Assembly (NCBI GenBank): GCA_900299255.1
Contig: OMJB01000089.1
Coordinates: forward strand, 1 to 41,644
Source: Sphingobacteriales bacterium
GTDB lineage: Bacteria; Bacteroidota; Bacteroidia; Chitinophagales; Chitinophagaceae
Reading direction: 5' to 3'
DNA: 41,644 nucleotides
Shown here: piece after piece, positions 18,501 to 25,349 of the stretch
How positions within the stretch are numbered: position 1 is the stretch's first letter
Layout of the letters: every line of letters begins with the position of its first letter
Made by a program: the position numbers and the translations under genes
The notes under the pieces: generated by a model
What the model saw: only the letters and a program-made list of their open reading frames with translations
Database searches by the model: none
What the model was told of the DNA's origin: nothing

Positions 18501-18699
18501 CGCAGCTTGCTACCAATGTTGCGGCAAGTGTGCTGAACCCTAAAAATTTCAGAAAATCGCGGCGGGGAGTTGTTGCTCCAAACAAGCTGTCGCTTAATTC
18601 GAAAGGCAACTCTTCTTTAAACTCATTTTCCACCACCTCACGCGGAGTGTTGATGTTATTGAGGTCCTCAATGCCCGACCAATATTGTTTTTGACTCAT
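15562..18699 (-). CDS. actB: Alternative complex III subunit ActB, Tat-exported iron-sulfur protein
   Basis: The protein is 1045 aa and fuses two units. Residues 1 to about 760 form a molybdopterin-oxidoreductase-like domain that in this family binds no molybdenum cofactor; the rest is a four-cluster ferredoxin domain. A twin-arginine signal (TTPRRDFLKFLG, R46-R47) is followed by VASC, a possible lipobox with C66. Cysteine motifs: CTGCGACVVGC (about residue 786), CQHCDNAPCENVC (about 843), CIGTKYCANNC (about 876), CSFC (about 940) and CQQACP (about 973), consistent with three [4Fe-4S] and one [3Fe-4S]. These clusters carry electrons from quinol at ActC to the hemes of ActA. It follows actA by 109 nt. 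Confidence 0.95.
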   Translation of the reverse strand: MSQKQYWSGIEDLNNINTPREVVENEFKEELPFELSDSLFGATTPRRDFLKFLGFSTLAATLVASCEMPVRKAIPYAIKPEDIVPGVPNYYASTFADGGDYCAIVIKTRDGRPIKIEGNEMSSVTRGGTSARVQASVLNLYDKARIRHPYADGKEATFAAIDGMIKEGLAAKPGYLVTSTVLSPSTKEVIAQFLAKYPNVKHVTYDAYSYSGMLLANEACYGKRTLPTYHFDKAQTIVSLGADFLGTWISPIEFSKGYSKGRKISAKNKNLSRHYQVEATHTITGGAADHRATCKPSEMGKVAVALYNAVVNGAAPSLPSKALNELVNKAAADLKKGNGLVVGSSNDVNIQTVINAINDKIGANGVTVNWTVTSNCKQGIDKGIVDMVAAMEAGQVGSVYMHGVNPVYDYFDNKKFAAALAKVPVSVSFADRMDETAQKCKFVLPDHNFLENWGDAEPKPNYISLQQPGIAPLFKTRAFQDSLLTWTGATQTWADFWKEYWMKKTGSQDAFDKALQDGIIEPAGEMANGGAAFAGKTDEAINNIQNKKPHAGVELVVYQKIGIGTGGAWSNNPWLLEMPDPITRATWDNYLCVSPKRAKELNAELTGFSEVESKKVVVTVKAENGYSVNLPVVVVPGMHNDVVAVAVGFGRDKQVGRAAASDDTKGGKNAFPFMVFNGVTTEHHSDVTIAKTDLKYDIAITQTHNSYEARPVVHEYTLAEFTKDPDALLKERGAEISEFTALPWIEEGKEGKIDSNKEEGYRENGTLYPNYPYEGVKWGMSIDLNSCTGCGACVVGCMAENNVSVVGKDHVLKNHEMHWIRIDRYFSGMADDPDTIQTVFQPMLCQHCDNAPCENVCPVSATNHSSEGLNQMAYNRCIGTKYCANNCPYKVRHFNWMDWNGADCFDDNLYEDGRRDDINDDLTRMVLNPDVTVRSRGVMEKCSFCVQRLQEAKLVAKKEGHPLKDGGAKTACQQACPTDAIVFGNVKDTNSSIYKIRRQEQAERTFYVLEHIHTLPSINYLSKIRNTDEINAMDENKNEFLKYHI

Positions 18700-18707
18700 A
18701 TTGCTGT

Positions 18708-18725
18708 TTCAAAAAAATTCAAAAA
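18708..18725 (-). repeat. Intercistronic T-rich element before actB
   Basis: Minus-strand TTTTTGAATTTTTTTGAA, ending 8 nt before the actB ATG. Third member of the set also seen before actD and actE. Confidence 0.5.
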
Positions 18726-18808
18726 GTAGTTTAAATTCTATGCTTTTACTACGTCTTCTTTAACCAAACCTGCCCGGCAAGTTACCCGAGGCCGATTTGC
18801 AATGCTCA

Positions 18809-20089
18809 CTAGTAGTGGCATTTCTGGCACTCGGTTCCGCCCATATCTGCTTCTGTTACACCGGTTCGCTGGCCCGATTTAATTTCATCATGATATTTCT
18901 GGAAAATGCTGTAATAGTTGTTGCTTTCAAACTGTACCTGTGTCTGCCTGTGGCAGTTGATACACCAACCCATGCTCAGAGCTGAGAACTGATACACTTC
19001 ATCCATTTCCTGCACTGGCCCATGGCAAGTCTGGCACTGAACCTGCCCTACTTTAACGTGCTGTGAGTGATTAAAGTAAACGTGGTCAGGCAGGTTGTGG
19101 ATTTTTACCCACTGTATTGGCGTAGCCAGGATATTACCCACAGCATCGCGCTTGTACATTTTTGATGTAGGGTCCCAGCCTGCGTACTTATATAAAAGCT
19201 GGATCTGCTCATTGCCATTTACTTCTTTTCCTTCAGCAGTAATCAGTTTATGATCTGCGGCACCGGTGTACTGGTCAATTTGTTTGTGGCAGTTCATACA
19301 TACGTTCGAAGAAGGTATCATTGCCTGGCGGCTCTTCTCTGCACCTGCGTGGCAATACAAACAGTTAACCTGATTGATTCCTGCATGTACTTTGTGAGAG
19401 TAGAAGATTGGCTGCAATGGTTGATAATTTTGCTGACGCCCTTCATTGATAGCACCGTTTACCAGCCAGTAACCTGCCATAATGAAAATAACAATAGCGG
19501 TAATTGCGATAACCAGTTTGCTTCTGTATAACGGTATTTCTTTCTCAGTAGGAATTCCCTGTTTTTCATTGGCTACACGCTTCAATCCAGCATTTGCACG
19601 CCACAGAATAATTACCAGCAACACCAGTGCCAGTGTGATAATAGTATAAACCCAACTGTTGCTTTCAGCATGCTCGTTACCGGTTGCAGCCGCAGCTGGT
19701 TTTGCAGCCTCAGGAGCTTTGTACTCGTCTACGTATTTTAAGATGGCATCAATATCTTCATTCGACAGTGATGGAAACGCCGTCATTGCAGTCTTGTTAA
19801 ACTTATTGAAGACAGCAACCGCTGTTGGGTCTCCCGCACTAATTAAGGCAGCCGAATTGTGTATCCACTTATAGCCCCACTCCTTGTCCGGAAATGTCTT
19901 GTCAATGTTCTGTAGCGCAGGCCCGGTCGCATCCTTTAACGGATTGTGGCAGGAAGCACAATTTGACATAAAAAGAGCCTTCCCATCGGGCGCGGCTAAA
20001 GCTGAAAAATTGCATAATAGCAAAAGTGTGACGAACGCAAATATGCTGCTGCAGCAAATTCTATTCAGAGGCTTTATTGATCCAGGCAC
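18809..20089 (-). CDS. actA: Alternative complex III subunit ActA, six CxxCH multiheme cytochrome
   Basis: The protein is 426 aa. It begins with a signal peptide (hydrophobic FAFVTLLLLCNFSALA) and an N-terminal monoheme cytochrome c domain with CASCHN near residue 45 and a likely axial Met in NKTAMTAFPSL. A membrane helix (about 155-175) and a second one (about 197-218) follow. The C-terminal part is the cytochrome c3-like pentaheme domain with CLYCH (242), CMNCH (264), CQTCH (351), CINCH (374) and CQKCH (420, six residues from the end). That is six heme c sites. ActA takes electrons from the ActB clusters on the periplasmic side. First gene of the operon; a TAGTTTTGC element lies 48 nt upstream. 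Confidence 0.94.
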   Translation of the reverse strand: MPGSIKPLNRICCSSIFAFVTLLLLCNFSALAAPDGKALFMSNCASCHNPLKDATGPALQNIDKTFPDKEWGYKWIHNSAALISAGDPTAVAVFNKFNKTAMTAFPSLSNEDIDAILKYVDEYKAPEAAKPAAAATGNEHAESNSWVYTIITLALVLLVIILWRANAGLKRVANEKQGIPTEKEIPLYRSKLVIAITAIVIFIMAGYWLVNGAINEGRQQNYQPLQPIFYSHKVHAGINQVNCLYCHAGAEKSRQAMIPSSNVCMNCHKQIDQYTGAADHKLITAEGKEVNGNEQIQLLYKYAGWDPTSKMYKRDAVGNILATPIQWVKIHNLPDHVYFNHSQHVKVGQVQCQTCHGPVQEMDEVYQFSALSMGWCINCHRQTQVQFESNNYYSIFQKYHDEIKSGQRTGVTEADMGGTECQKCHY

Positions 20090-20448
20090 AAGTAATAATT
20101 TTGAAAATTAACTTTTCTTTATGTGAAAAAGAGTGCGCAAAACTACAAACAATTCTGAAAAATTATACACATTTTTTGAAAAATGTTTTTCAGTAATGGT
20201 GCGGGTTTCAGCCCGTTTTTGAATATAAAATATATCTTAATGTCATTTTATTGTCACAAGAAATTTTAACGTAAATGAATCAGAAAAATATTACTGGAGT
20301 TCGCTTTTATTTTCATACGGAATATAATTATTTAATACATAACTCTTTTACTGCCTGAAAAATGCTAAAAACAACATTTAAAAGTATAAATTTCCCTGAA
20401 TTCTTCAAAGCTGCCTGAATAATTTTTTGACTCTTCTATTAAACTACT
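20090..20448. other. Intergenic region upstream of actA
   Basis: This 359-nt AT-rich spacer lies between the SDR stop and the actA start, both on the minus strand. It contains the putative actA -7 element at 20138-20145. A short GC hairpin (GCGGG ... CCCGT, 20201-20215) followed by T5 occurs on the plus strand, where no gene would use it. No credible ORF. Confidence 0.5.
20138..20145 (-). promoter_or_regulatory. Putative -7 element of the act-cox operon
   Basis: Minus-strand TAGTTTTG followed by C matches TAnnTTTG, 48 nt upstream of the actA ATG. No clear TTTG -33 box at the usual spacing; the region upstream is T-rich. Confidence 0.4.
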
Positions 20449-21237
20449 TTATATACTTCCTGTCCTGCCCCCATCTACAGGAATTGATGTTCCATTTACA
20501 TAGCCCGCAGCCGGGCTTGCCAGAAACGCAACAACAGCAGCGATTTCCTCCGGTTTGCCAAATCGGCGTGCCGGCACCTCTTCCATCATCGCTTTTTCTA
20601 CTGCTTCAAGGCTTGCTCCGGTTTTCGCTGATTTATTTTTAATAATCGCATCCAGCCGTTCAGTGGATGTTGCACCTGGTAGCACATTGTTCACTGTAAT
20701 GCCAAACTGCCCCAATTCATTGGCCATTGTCTTGGCCCACGATGCCACAGCTCCTCGTATCGTGTTCGACACGCCCAGGCCGTTCAGCGGAATCTTCACC
20801 GACGTGGAAATGATGTTGATAATACGTCCGTAACCTGCTGCCTTCATTCCCGGTACCACTAAAGTGGTAATTATGTGATTGCAGATGAGGTGCTGATTAA
20901 AAGCCTGCAGAAATTCCTCGGGCTTCGCAAGCAGAACCGGGCCGGCCGCCGGGCCACCGCTATTGTTGATCAGCAGGTGAACAGCATTTTTTTGAACAAA
21001 GCCCTCAACCACTGTGCGCACGTTGTCAGGATTGGCATAATCAGCAACCAGATATCCATGTACCTGACCGGCTTTTACATCCAGCGTCTTTACTGCCTCC
21101 AGCAGCTTCTCTTCATTTCTGGATATCAGAATACAGGCTGCACCCAGCGATGCCAGTGCCTGTGCCGACGCAAGCCCTATACCCTGCGTGCTGCCTCCTA
21201 CAAGGGCCGTCTTTCCGGTTAAATCAAGTGATAACAT
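20449..21237 (-). CDS. SDR-family oxidoreductase-like protein with altered catalytic pair
   Basis: The protein is 262 aa, full length for a classical short-chain dehydrogenase/reductase. The cofactor motif GGSTQGIG (residues 14-21) and the NNSGG motif (91-95) are present, as is the PG motif after the active site (NNVLPGATSTERL) and the C-terminal YVNGTSIPVDGGRTGSI. The catalytic Ser aligns with S144. The YxxxK pair, however, reads S157-N-T-I-R161, so both Tyr and Lys are missing. It resembles FabG-like reductases overall. With the proton-relay residues gone it may have a different chemistry or bind substrate without reducing it. It is divergent from a small membrane protein gene. Confidence 0.85.
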   Translation of the reverse strand: MLSLDLTGKTALVGGSTQGIGLASAQALASLGAACILISRNEEKLLEAVKTLDVKAGQVHGYLVADYANPDNVRTVVEGFVQKNAVHLLINNSGGPAAGPVLLAKPEEFLQAFNQHLICNHIITTLVVPGMKAAGYGRIINIISTSVKIPLNGLGVSNTIRGAVASWAKTMANELGQFGITVNNVLPGATSTERLDAIIKNKSAKTGASLEAVEKAMMEEVPARRFGKPEEIAAVVAFLASPAAGYVNGTSIPVDGGRTGSI

Positions 21238-21241
21238 GCCT

Positions 21242-21274
21242 CAAAAATAACAGAATAAAATGGCACCTTACAAA
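21242..21274 (-). promoter_or_regulatory. Putative promoter of the SDR gene
   Basis: Minus strand: TTTG (21274-21271), a 21-nt spacer, then TATTTTTG (21249-21242). Both boxes fit the Bacteroidota -33/-7 consensus. The -7 box ends 4 nt before the ATG, so the mRNA is likely leaderless. Confidence 0.55.
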
Positions 21275-21350
21275 CTTTCGTTTTTATTCTGCCTGAACTG
21301 AGTACACTTAACTGCAGCTGAAGGCACCGCTGAATAACTGTCAATAGTAT

Positions 21351-21358
21351 TACCTTTG
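21351..21358 (+). promoter_or_regulatory. Putative -7 element of small protein/EamA operon
   Basis: TACCTTTG, identical to the element before the PaaG-like gene, ends 4 nt before the ATG at 21363. It supports this small ORF as real. Confidence 0.5.
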
Positions 21359-21362
21359 GAAA

Positions 21363-21572
21363 ATGGAGTCTGACAGGCTGAAATATGTTTTAGGAGGCAT
21401 ACTGTGCATTGTGCTCGTGCTGATTTGCTTGCTGTCTGTTCTTCAGCAACTGGAATATCCCGTAAAAAATAAAATAATTCTGACCGCCGATTTTTTATTG
21501 ATTGCAGTTTCCTGTACCGCAACAATAGTATTGTTCCGTAAAGGGCGAAAAACAAAAAGTGGCAGGCCTTAA
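21363..21572 (+). CDS. Small two-helix membrane protein, unknown function
   Basis: The protein is 69 aa. MESDRLKYVLGGILCIVLVL leads into a first hydrophobic helix (about residues 9-27). A short loop (EYPVKNK) and a second helix (about 37-58) follow, then a basic tail (FRKGRKTKSGRP), giving a helical hairpin. Support for it being a gene: a TACCTTTG element 4 nt upstream, and only 9 nt separate its stop from the EamA start, so the two are probably co-transcribed. A 102-codon ORF lies on the opposite strand but lacks such support. No family recognised. Confidence 0.55.
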   Translation: MESDRLKYVLGGILCIVLVLICLLSVLQQLEYPVKNKIILTADFLLIAVSCTATIVLFRKGRKTKSGRP

Positions 21573-21581
21573 CCATTTCTG

Positions 21582-22499
21582 ATGCAGCTTAAAAACAGGG
21601 AAGAAAAATCCCTTCTCATCGCCATCATCATCAGCATGTTTCTCTGGGGCCTGAGCTGGCCTTCTGGCAAGGTTCTTTCGCGTTACTGCTCGGTTGTCAA
21701 TTTCTCCGTGTACCGTTATATACTGGTCATCGCTACGCTATTCATTTCGTTACCCTTTATGGGTGTCAGCCTCCGTGTGCGTAAAGCCGGCATCCCCATG
21801 TTCGTCATGTCAGGTATCCTCCTGTCTGTCTACAGTTATTTCTTTTTCGTGGGCATAAAACTAGGCACACCCGGTGCAGGTGGCGTGCTGGTTACAACAC
21901 TCAATCCAATAATTGCATATGCTATAGGCGCGGCACTGGCCCGGAAAATACCGGGCCGAAAAGATATACTCGGACTTGCTTTGGGCCTGGCTGCCTGTTG
22001 CGTTTTATTAAAAGCCTGGGACCCGGCATCCACCGTCTCAGACAGTGGCAACATTTACTTTCTGCTGGCTGCTTTCACCTGGGCAGTGATGAGCAAATTC
22101 ACTGCAAAAGGCGCACAGTACGGCTCGTCTATGGGCTTTAGCCTGTGGCAGTACATTGTCACGCTTGCGTGCCTTACCCCATTGGTAAATATTCAGGAAT
22201 TCGCAGCAGTTTTTCAGGTACGGGACCCTGTGTTCTGGCTCAATCTGATATTTGGTTCGGTTATCGTAACAGCGGCAGCTACTACTATGTTTTTTTATAG
22301 CACCACCCGTATAGGAGCTGAGCGGGCAAGCAGTTTTATTTTTCTTGTCCCGTTATGTGCTGCACTGTCTTCTTTTTTATTTCTGGGCGAACAGATACAT
22401 CTGAACACCGCTGTTGGCGGGGGCCTCGGCATTGGTGCGGTGTACCTGATTAATAAAAAAACAAAACATGCCGTAGGTACGGTTAAAAAAACTGATTAG
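21582..22499 (+). CDS. EamA-family (drug/metabolite transporter superfamily) permease
   Basis: The protein is 305 aa with ten predicted helices in two EamA repeats, ending in a basic tail (INKKTKHAVGTVKKTD). Typical features: IISMFLWGLSWPSGKVL in helix 1, GIKLGTPGAGGVLVTTLNPI at the end of the first repeat, and FLVPLCAALSSFLFLGEQIH with the family LGE motif near the end of the second. Members export amino acids, metabolites or drugs, or import nucleotide sugars; the substrate cannot be inferred. Probably in one transcript with the small membrane protein just upstream. Confidence 0.88.
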   Translation: MQLKNREEKSLLIAIIISMFLWGLSWPSGKVLSRYCSVVNFSVYRYILVIATLFISLPFMGVSLRVRKAGIPMFVMSGILLSVYSYFFFVGIKLGTPGAGGVLVTTLNPIIAYAIGAALARKIPGRKDILGLALGLAACCVLLKAWDPASTVSDSGNIYFLLAAFTWAVMSKFTAKGAQYGSSMGFSLWQYIVTLACLTPLVNIQEFAAVFQVRDPVFWLNLIFGSVIVTAAATTMFFYSTTRIGAERASSFIFLVPLCAALSSFLFLGEQIHLNTAVGGGLGIGAVYLINKKTKHAVGTVKKTD

Positions 22500-22815
22500 A
22501 ATTTACGAACAACCTACAGCTCTCCCCTTTCTTAGTTAACTGCAATCTCGGAAAATACTTCGTTCCTCACATTCCTGAAACAGAATACTGAGGCACACAA
22601 AGATTGTACACTGATATTAACTGCTTTGAAAATTTCGCGCGTGGTATTGCCCAGAGACTTTGCACACTGGTTTCACGAAATGAGATGAGAGAATGCGATT
22701 GCACCGTCATCTGTGCAACTGAAAACTAACATACAGCAATGAGGCTATTAACGCACTTCCATACAACAGAAAAGCCCCGCTATTGCGGGGCTTTCATAAA
22801 TATTATTCAGACCGA
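22500..22815. other. Intergenic region between convergent EamA and lipoprotein genes
   Basis: The 316-nt convergent spacer holds a strong hairpin at 22771-22794 and no credible ORF. I see nothing else in it. Confidence 0.5.
22771..22794 (-). terminator. GC-rich hairpin terminator, probably bidirectional
   Basis: A perfect 10-bp stem, AAAGCCCCGC / GCGGGGCTTT, with a 4-nt loop. It lies 22 nt after the stop of the minus-strand lipoprotein gene. The T tract is short on both strands. Confidence 0.7.
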
Positions 22816-23409
22816 TTAGTTTACTTTTCTTCCGGCAACAACTTTAGCGTTGTTGTCTTTTTTATACACCTGATTCCTTCTTACTACCAGCTTCGCTTCA
22901 GCAGCATTGCCGCATTCGCATGATACCTGATAAGTCTGGTTGTCATACTCAATTTCAGTAGTACCATTGTGCCAGTTTGTACCGGTCAGGATAAAGTTAT
23001 TGTTGTTGTACATAGCAGAAAACTCAATCGTTTTTCCTGCCACGTCAAAGCTGATTTTTAATGCATCTCCACTTACGTGTTCGCATACGCCCGGAGTGTA
23101 TGCTGGTATTACCAGCTCATTGATATACTGCCCATTGTCAAAAATGATTACACCTGACTGAACCTTACCTTTTTCAGAACCCATAGTGCGCCTCAGGGTA
23201 AGCTTCTGATCAATATAAAACTGAATTTTAGACACATCTATATTATCATGCTCCAGCCTCTGCTTCAGTGATTTGGTAAATGATATCCAGGTAGTATCGC
23301 CCTTGTCCATATCAGGACCCGTAGCGAATGCTTTCCTATGGCAACTACTGCAGAAAAGGCAAACGAACAAACTGAGTGATGCCAATGAGAGTAGAACAAT
23401 TTTCTTCAT
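22816..23409 (-). CDS. Lipoprotein of unknown function
   Basis: The protein is 197 aa. The N-terminus MKKIVLLSLASLSLFVCLFC followed by SSCHRK is a lipoprotein signal (acylated Cys about residue 23). The mature part is beta-rich, with TTWISFTKSLKQRLEHDN, then FYIDQKLTLRR, a strand repeat with VQSGVIIFDNGQYINELVIP, and two late cysteines in VSCECGNA. The C-terminal 25 residues are basic. No family recognised. It resembles the many single-domain periplasmic or outer-membrane lipoproteins of this phylum. No following residues look like an acidic lipoprotein export signal, so it may face the periplasm. Confidence 0.75.
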   Translation of the reverse strand: MKKIVLLSLASLSLFVCLFCSSCHRKAFATGPDMDKGDTTWISFTKSLKQRLEHDNIDVSKIQFYIDQKLTLRRTMGSEKGKVQSGVIIFDNGQYINELVIPAYTPGVCEHVSGDALKISFDVAGKTIEFSAMYNNNNFILTGTNWHNGTTEIEYDNQTYQVSCECGNAAEAKLVVRRNQVYKKDNNAKVVAGRKVN

Positions 23410-23974
23410 AACCGACTGTTTAGTTTTTGTTTATAATTTAACTCTGGTACCCTGCAATTAGTAACCTGTCATTCTGTTTTGACATAGTTAATAACCGGTT
23501 TGCCCAATAATCAGCATGCAAGATAAATCTTTATGCTTAAAAACATAGGCTATAATGCAGTATTTTTTATAACAGCATTCCCTTATCCAATAATATTAAA
23601 ACATAATACAAAGGGATAATTCGACAGACAGGGAGGCACAAGATAATGAAGCAAATGCGAAAAACAAAGATATCTGCGTTTTTTTAAAAAAAATAAAATA
23701 CGGTAATCTTAAAACAAGCACGGCAATTCCCTTTTTCAACTGGCAAACAGATACCCCTGGCCAGCAGGCGAAAACACACGCTCAACTTTTAAAACCGGGT
23801 ATTTACCTTCCAAAAAAACATGACTTTAATATCAACTGTGACCGTTCACAAAAGCCTTGCCTGTTGCGCGGGCACACTATTTTTGCCCGAAAATTTGCAT
23901 TTTACCGAAAATAATTACTATCATTGTATGGTTTTTTGTTAGTACCATAACTATTTCAAATTAAATTGCCATTT
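23410..23974. other. Divergent intergenic region, AT-rich
   Basis: This 565-nt spacer separates the divergent lipoprotein gene (-) and T9SS cargo gene (+). It is AT-rich with several A tracts and has no credible ORF. I did not find a good TAnnTTTG match on either strand, although promoters for both genes must lie here. Confidence 0.5.
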
Positions 23975-25264
23975 ATGAAAAGAAAGATTTTACTCTTTAC
24001 ACTTGCAATTCCTGTGATTTTATGCCAGAATGTTATCGCTCAGACAGCTTCAAGGTTGGTAGCTGAGGCTAGCTGGATTAACGATGGTGTATCTTTCCAG
24101 TATTCCGATACCGGCTTTTATAGTTATTCTCATGGCCGCGGTGGCGACCTTAATCATACACTTATGTATGACAACTACACCGTGATGACCTATGATACAG
24201 GCACTTATACTAATTCGTGGAATTACATAAAGAGGTATGATGCCAACAATAACGATACCAGCACTATTGCACAATACTGGGATAACACTGCAGGTGTTTG
24301 GGTTCCTTTCAGCAATACGCTTTACTTCTACAATTCTTCCAATAAGCTTACAAGCATGGTTACGCAGGCGTGGAGCGGTTCTGTTTGGTATCCGCTTTCT
24401 CGCAACCTGTACACCTACAATGGTACTGGCAAACTGGTGAATGACCTGTTTCAGGTGTATTCGATGGGTTCTTATTCTAACACAAGCCAGAAAACCTATT
24501 ATTACGATGCAATTACTAACAACCTGACCAACGAAACTGATCAGGATTATATCTCAAGCACCTGGATTTATTCTAACCTGTGGGATTACACTTACACAAG
24601 TGCAAACCAGCTGCAGTCTACTACCTACAAAACATGGAATGGTTCTGGCTGGGACGCTCACACCAAAACAATTAATACTTACAACGTTTCAGGTGATATG
24701 ACTTACAAAAACATTCAGTCATATAGCATGCTTGACAGCTCATGGCATGACGATACCATGCATACCTACTCTGGCTTCATAGCACACAACCCTAGAATGG
24801 ATGTGGTACAGCGCAATGATACCGGCACATGGTTTAACGTAATGCAATACAATTACGCTTATAATTCTTACAACCAGCTCACAGTACTTACAGGCATTTC
24901 ATGGAATGACCCTAGTTCAATTTTTGAGTATGCTGCCGGCGATCCAAGGTATAACTACTATTATGGTACTTATAACCCAGGAGAAGTTTCTGTTAAGAAT
25001 GTAACAGACAACGGCGGAAGCGCAAATGTATATCCGGTTCCTGCTCAGAATACAATCAACGTTGACCTGAAATGGGATGCAGTACAGTCTGCCGACCTGA
25101 TGATCTATGATGCACAGGGCAGGGTTGTAAGGCATTGGGAAACTCCTGCTGCTGCTCAGTACACCAGCTCAGTATCTGTTGACAACATGGCTGATGGCCT
25201 TTACTTCCTCAGCATCACAGGCACTCAGGGCAAAATTGTTAAGCAGATAGTTATTGCACACTAA
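23975..25264 (+). CDS. Secreted repeat protein with T9SS C-terminal sorting domain
   Basis: The protein is 429 aa. The ATG at 23975 is preferred over an in-frame TTG at 23966 because it starts the signal peptide MKRKILLFTLAIPVILC, cleaved near VIAQ. The middle (about residues 115-310) holds about six degenerate repeats of 35-40 residues with the core Y-x-YN-x-x-(N/G)-x-L followed by a Trp-rich strand (for example LYFYNSSNKL, YTYNGTGKLV, YTYTSANQLQ). They recall YD/RHS repeats but are shorter. The last 80 residues are a type A sorting domain (NVYPVPAQNTINVDL, DAQGRVV, GLYFLSITG, GKIVKQIVIAH), which sends proteins through the type IX system to the cell surface. A relative lies at 27541-29013. 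Confidence 0.85.
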   Translation: MKRKILLFTLAIPVILCQNVIAQTASRLVAEASWINDGVSFQYSDTGFYSYSHGRGGDLNHTLMYDNYTVMTYDTGTYTNSWNYIKRYDANNNDTSTIAQYWDNTAGVWVPFSNTLYFYNSSNKLTSMVTQAWSGSVWYPLSRNLYTYNGTGKLVNDLFQVYSMGSYSNTSQKTYYYDAITNNLTNETDQDYISSTWIYSNLWDYTYTSANQLQSTTYKTWNGSGWDAHTKTINTYNVSGDMTYKNIQSYSMLDSSWHDDTMHTYSGFIAHNPRMDVVQRNDTGTWFNVMQYNYAYNSYNQLTVLTGISWNDPSSIFEYAAGDPRYNYYYGTYNPGEVSVKNVTDNGGSANVYPVPAQNTINVDLKWDAVQSADLMIYDAQGRVVRHWETPAAAQYTSSVSVDNMADGLYFLSITGTQGKIVKQIVIAH

Positions 25265-25283
25265 TACTGTACTTTAATAAAAC

Positions 25284-25318
25284 AAAAAAAGAGCGTCCTG
25301 CGGGCCGCTCTTTTTTTG
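25284..25318 (+). terminator. Intrinsic terminator after T9SS cargo gene
   Basis: A 7-A run, stem GAGCG with inner CC/GG pairs and closing CGCTC, then T7. It lies 20 nt after the stop. Its T tract also contains the TTTG that may serve as the -33 box of murI. Confidence 0.8.
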
Positions 25319-25344
25319 TTTATGCACATCGTTCCCTACCTTTA
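25315..25344 (+). promoter_or_regulatory. Putative promoter of murI
   Basis: TTTG (25315-25318), an 18-nt spacer, then TACCTTTA (25337-25344), one base off TAnnTTTG. The box ends 5 nt before the ATG at 25350, again implying a very short or absent leader. Confidence 0.45.
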
Positions 25345-25349
25345 TCTCC

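Noticed and set aside
8387-20089. Many long antisense ORFs across the act-cox operon
   Set aside because: They follow from the codon use of the true minus-strand genes and contain no recognisable domains.
20201-20220. GC hairpin followed by T5 upstream of actA
   Set aside because: It is oriented as a plus-strand terminator, but no plus-strand gene ends there, and the stem is only 4-5 bp.
21268-21576. A 102-codon minus-strand ORF overlapping the small membrane protein gene
   Set aside because: It has no membrane or domain character and covers the divergent promoters; the plus-strand 69-aa frame has a -7 element, two helices and tight spacing to EamA.
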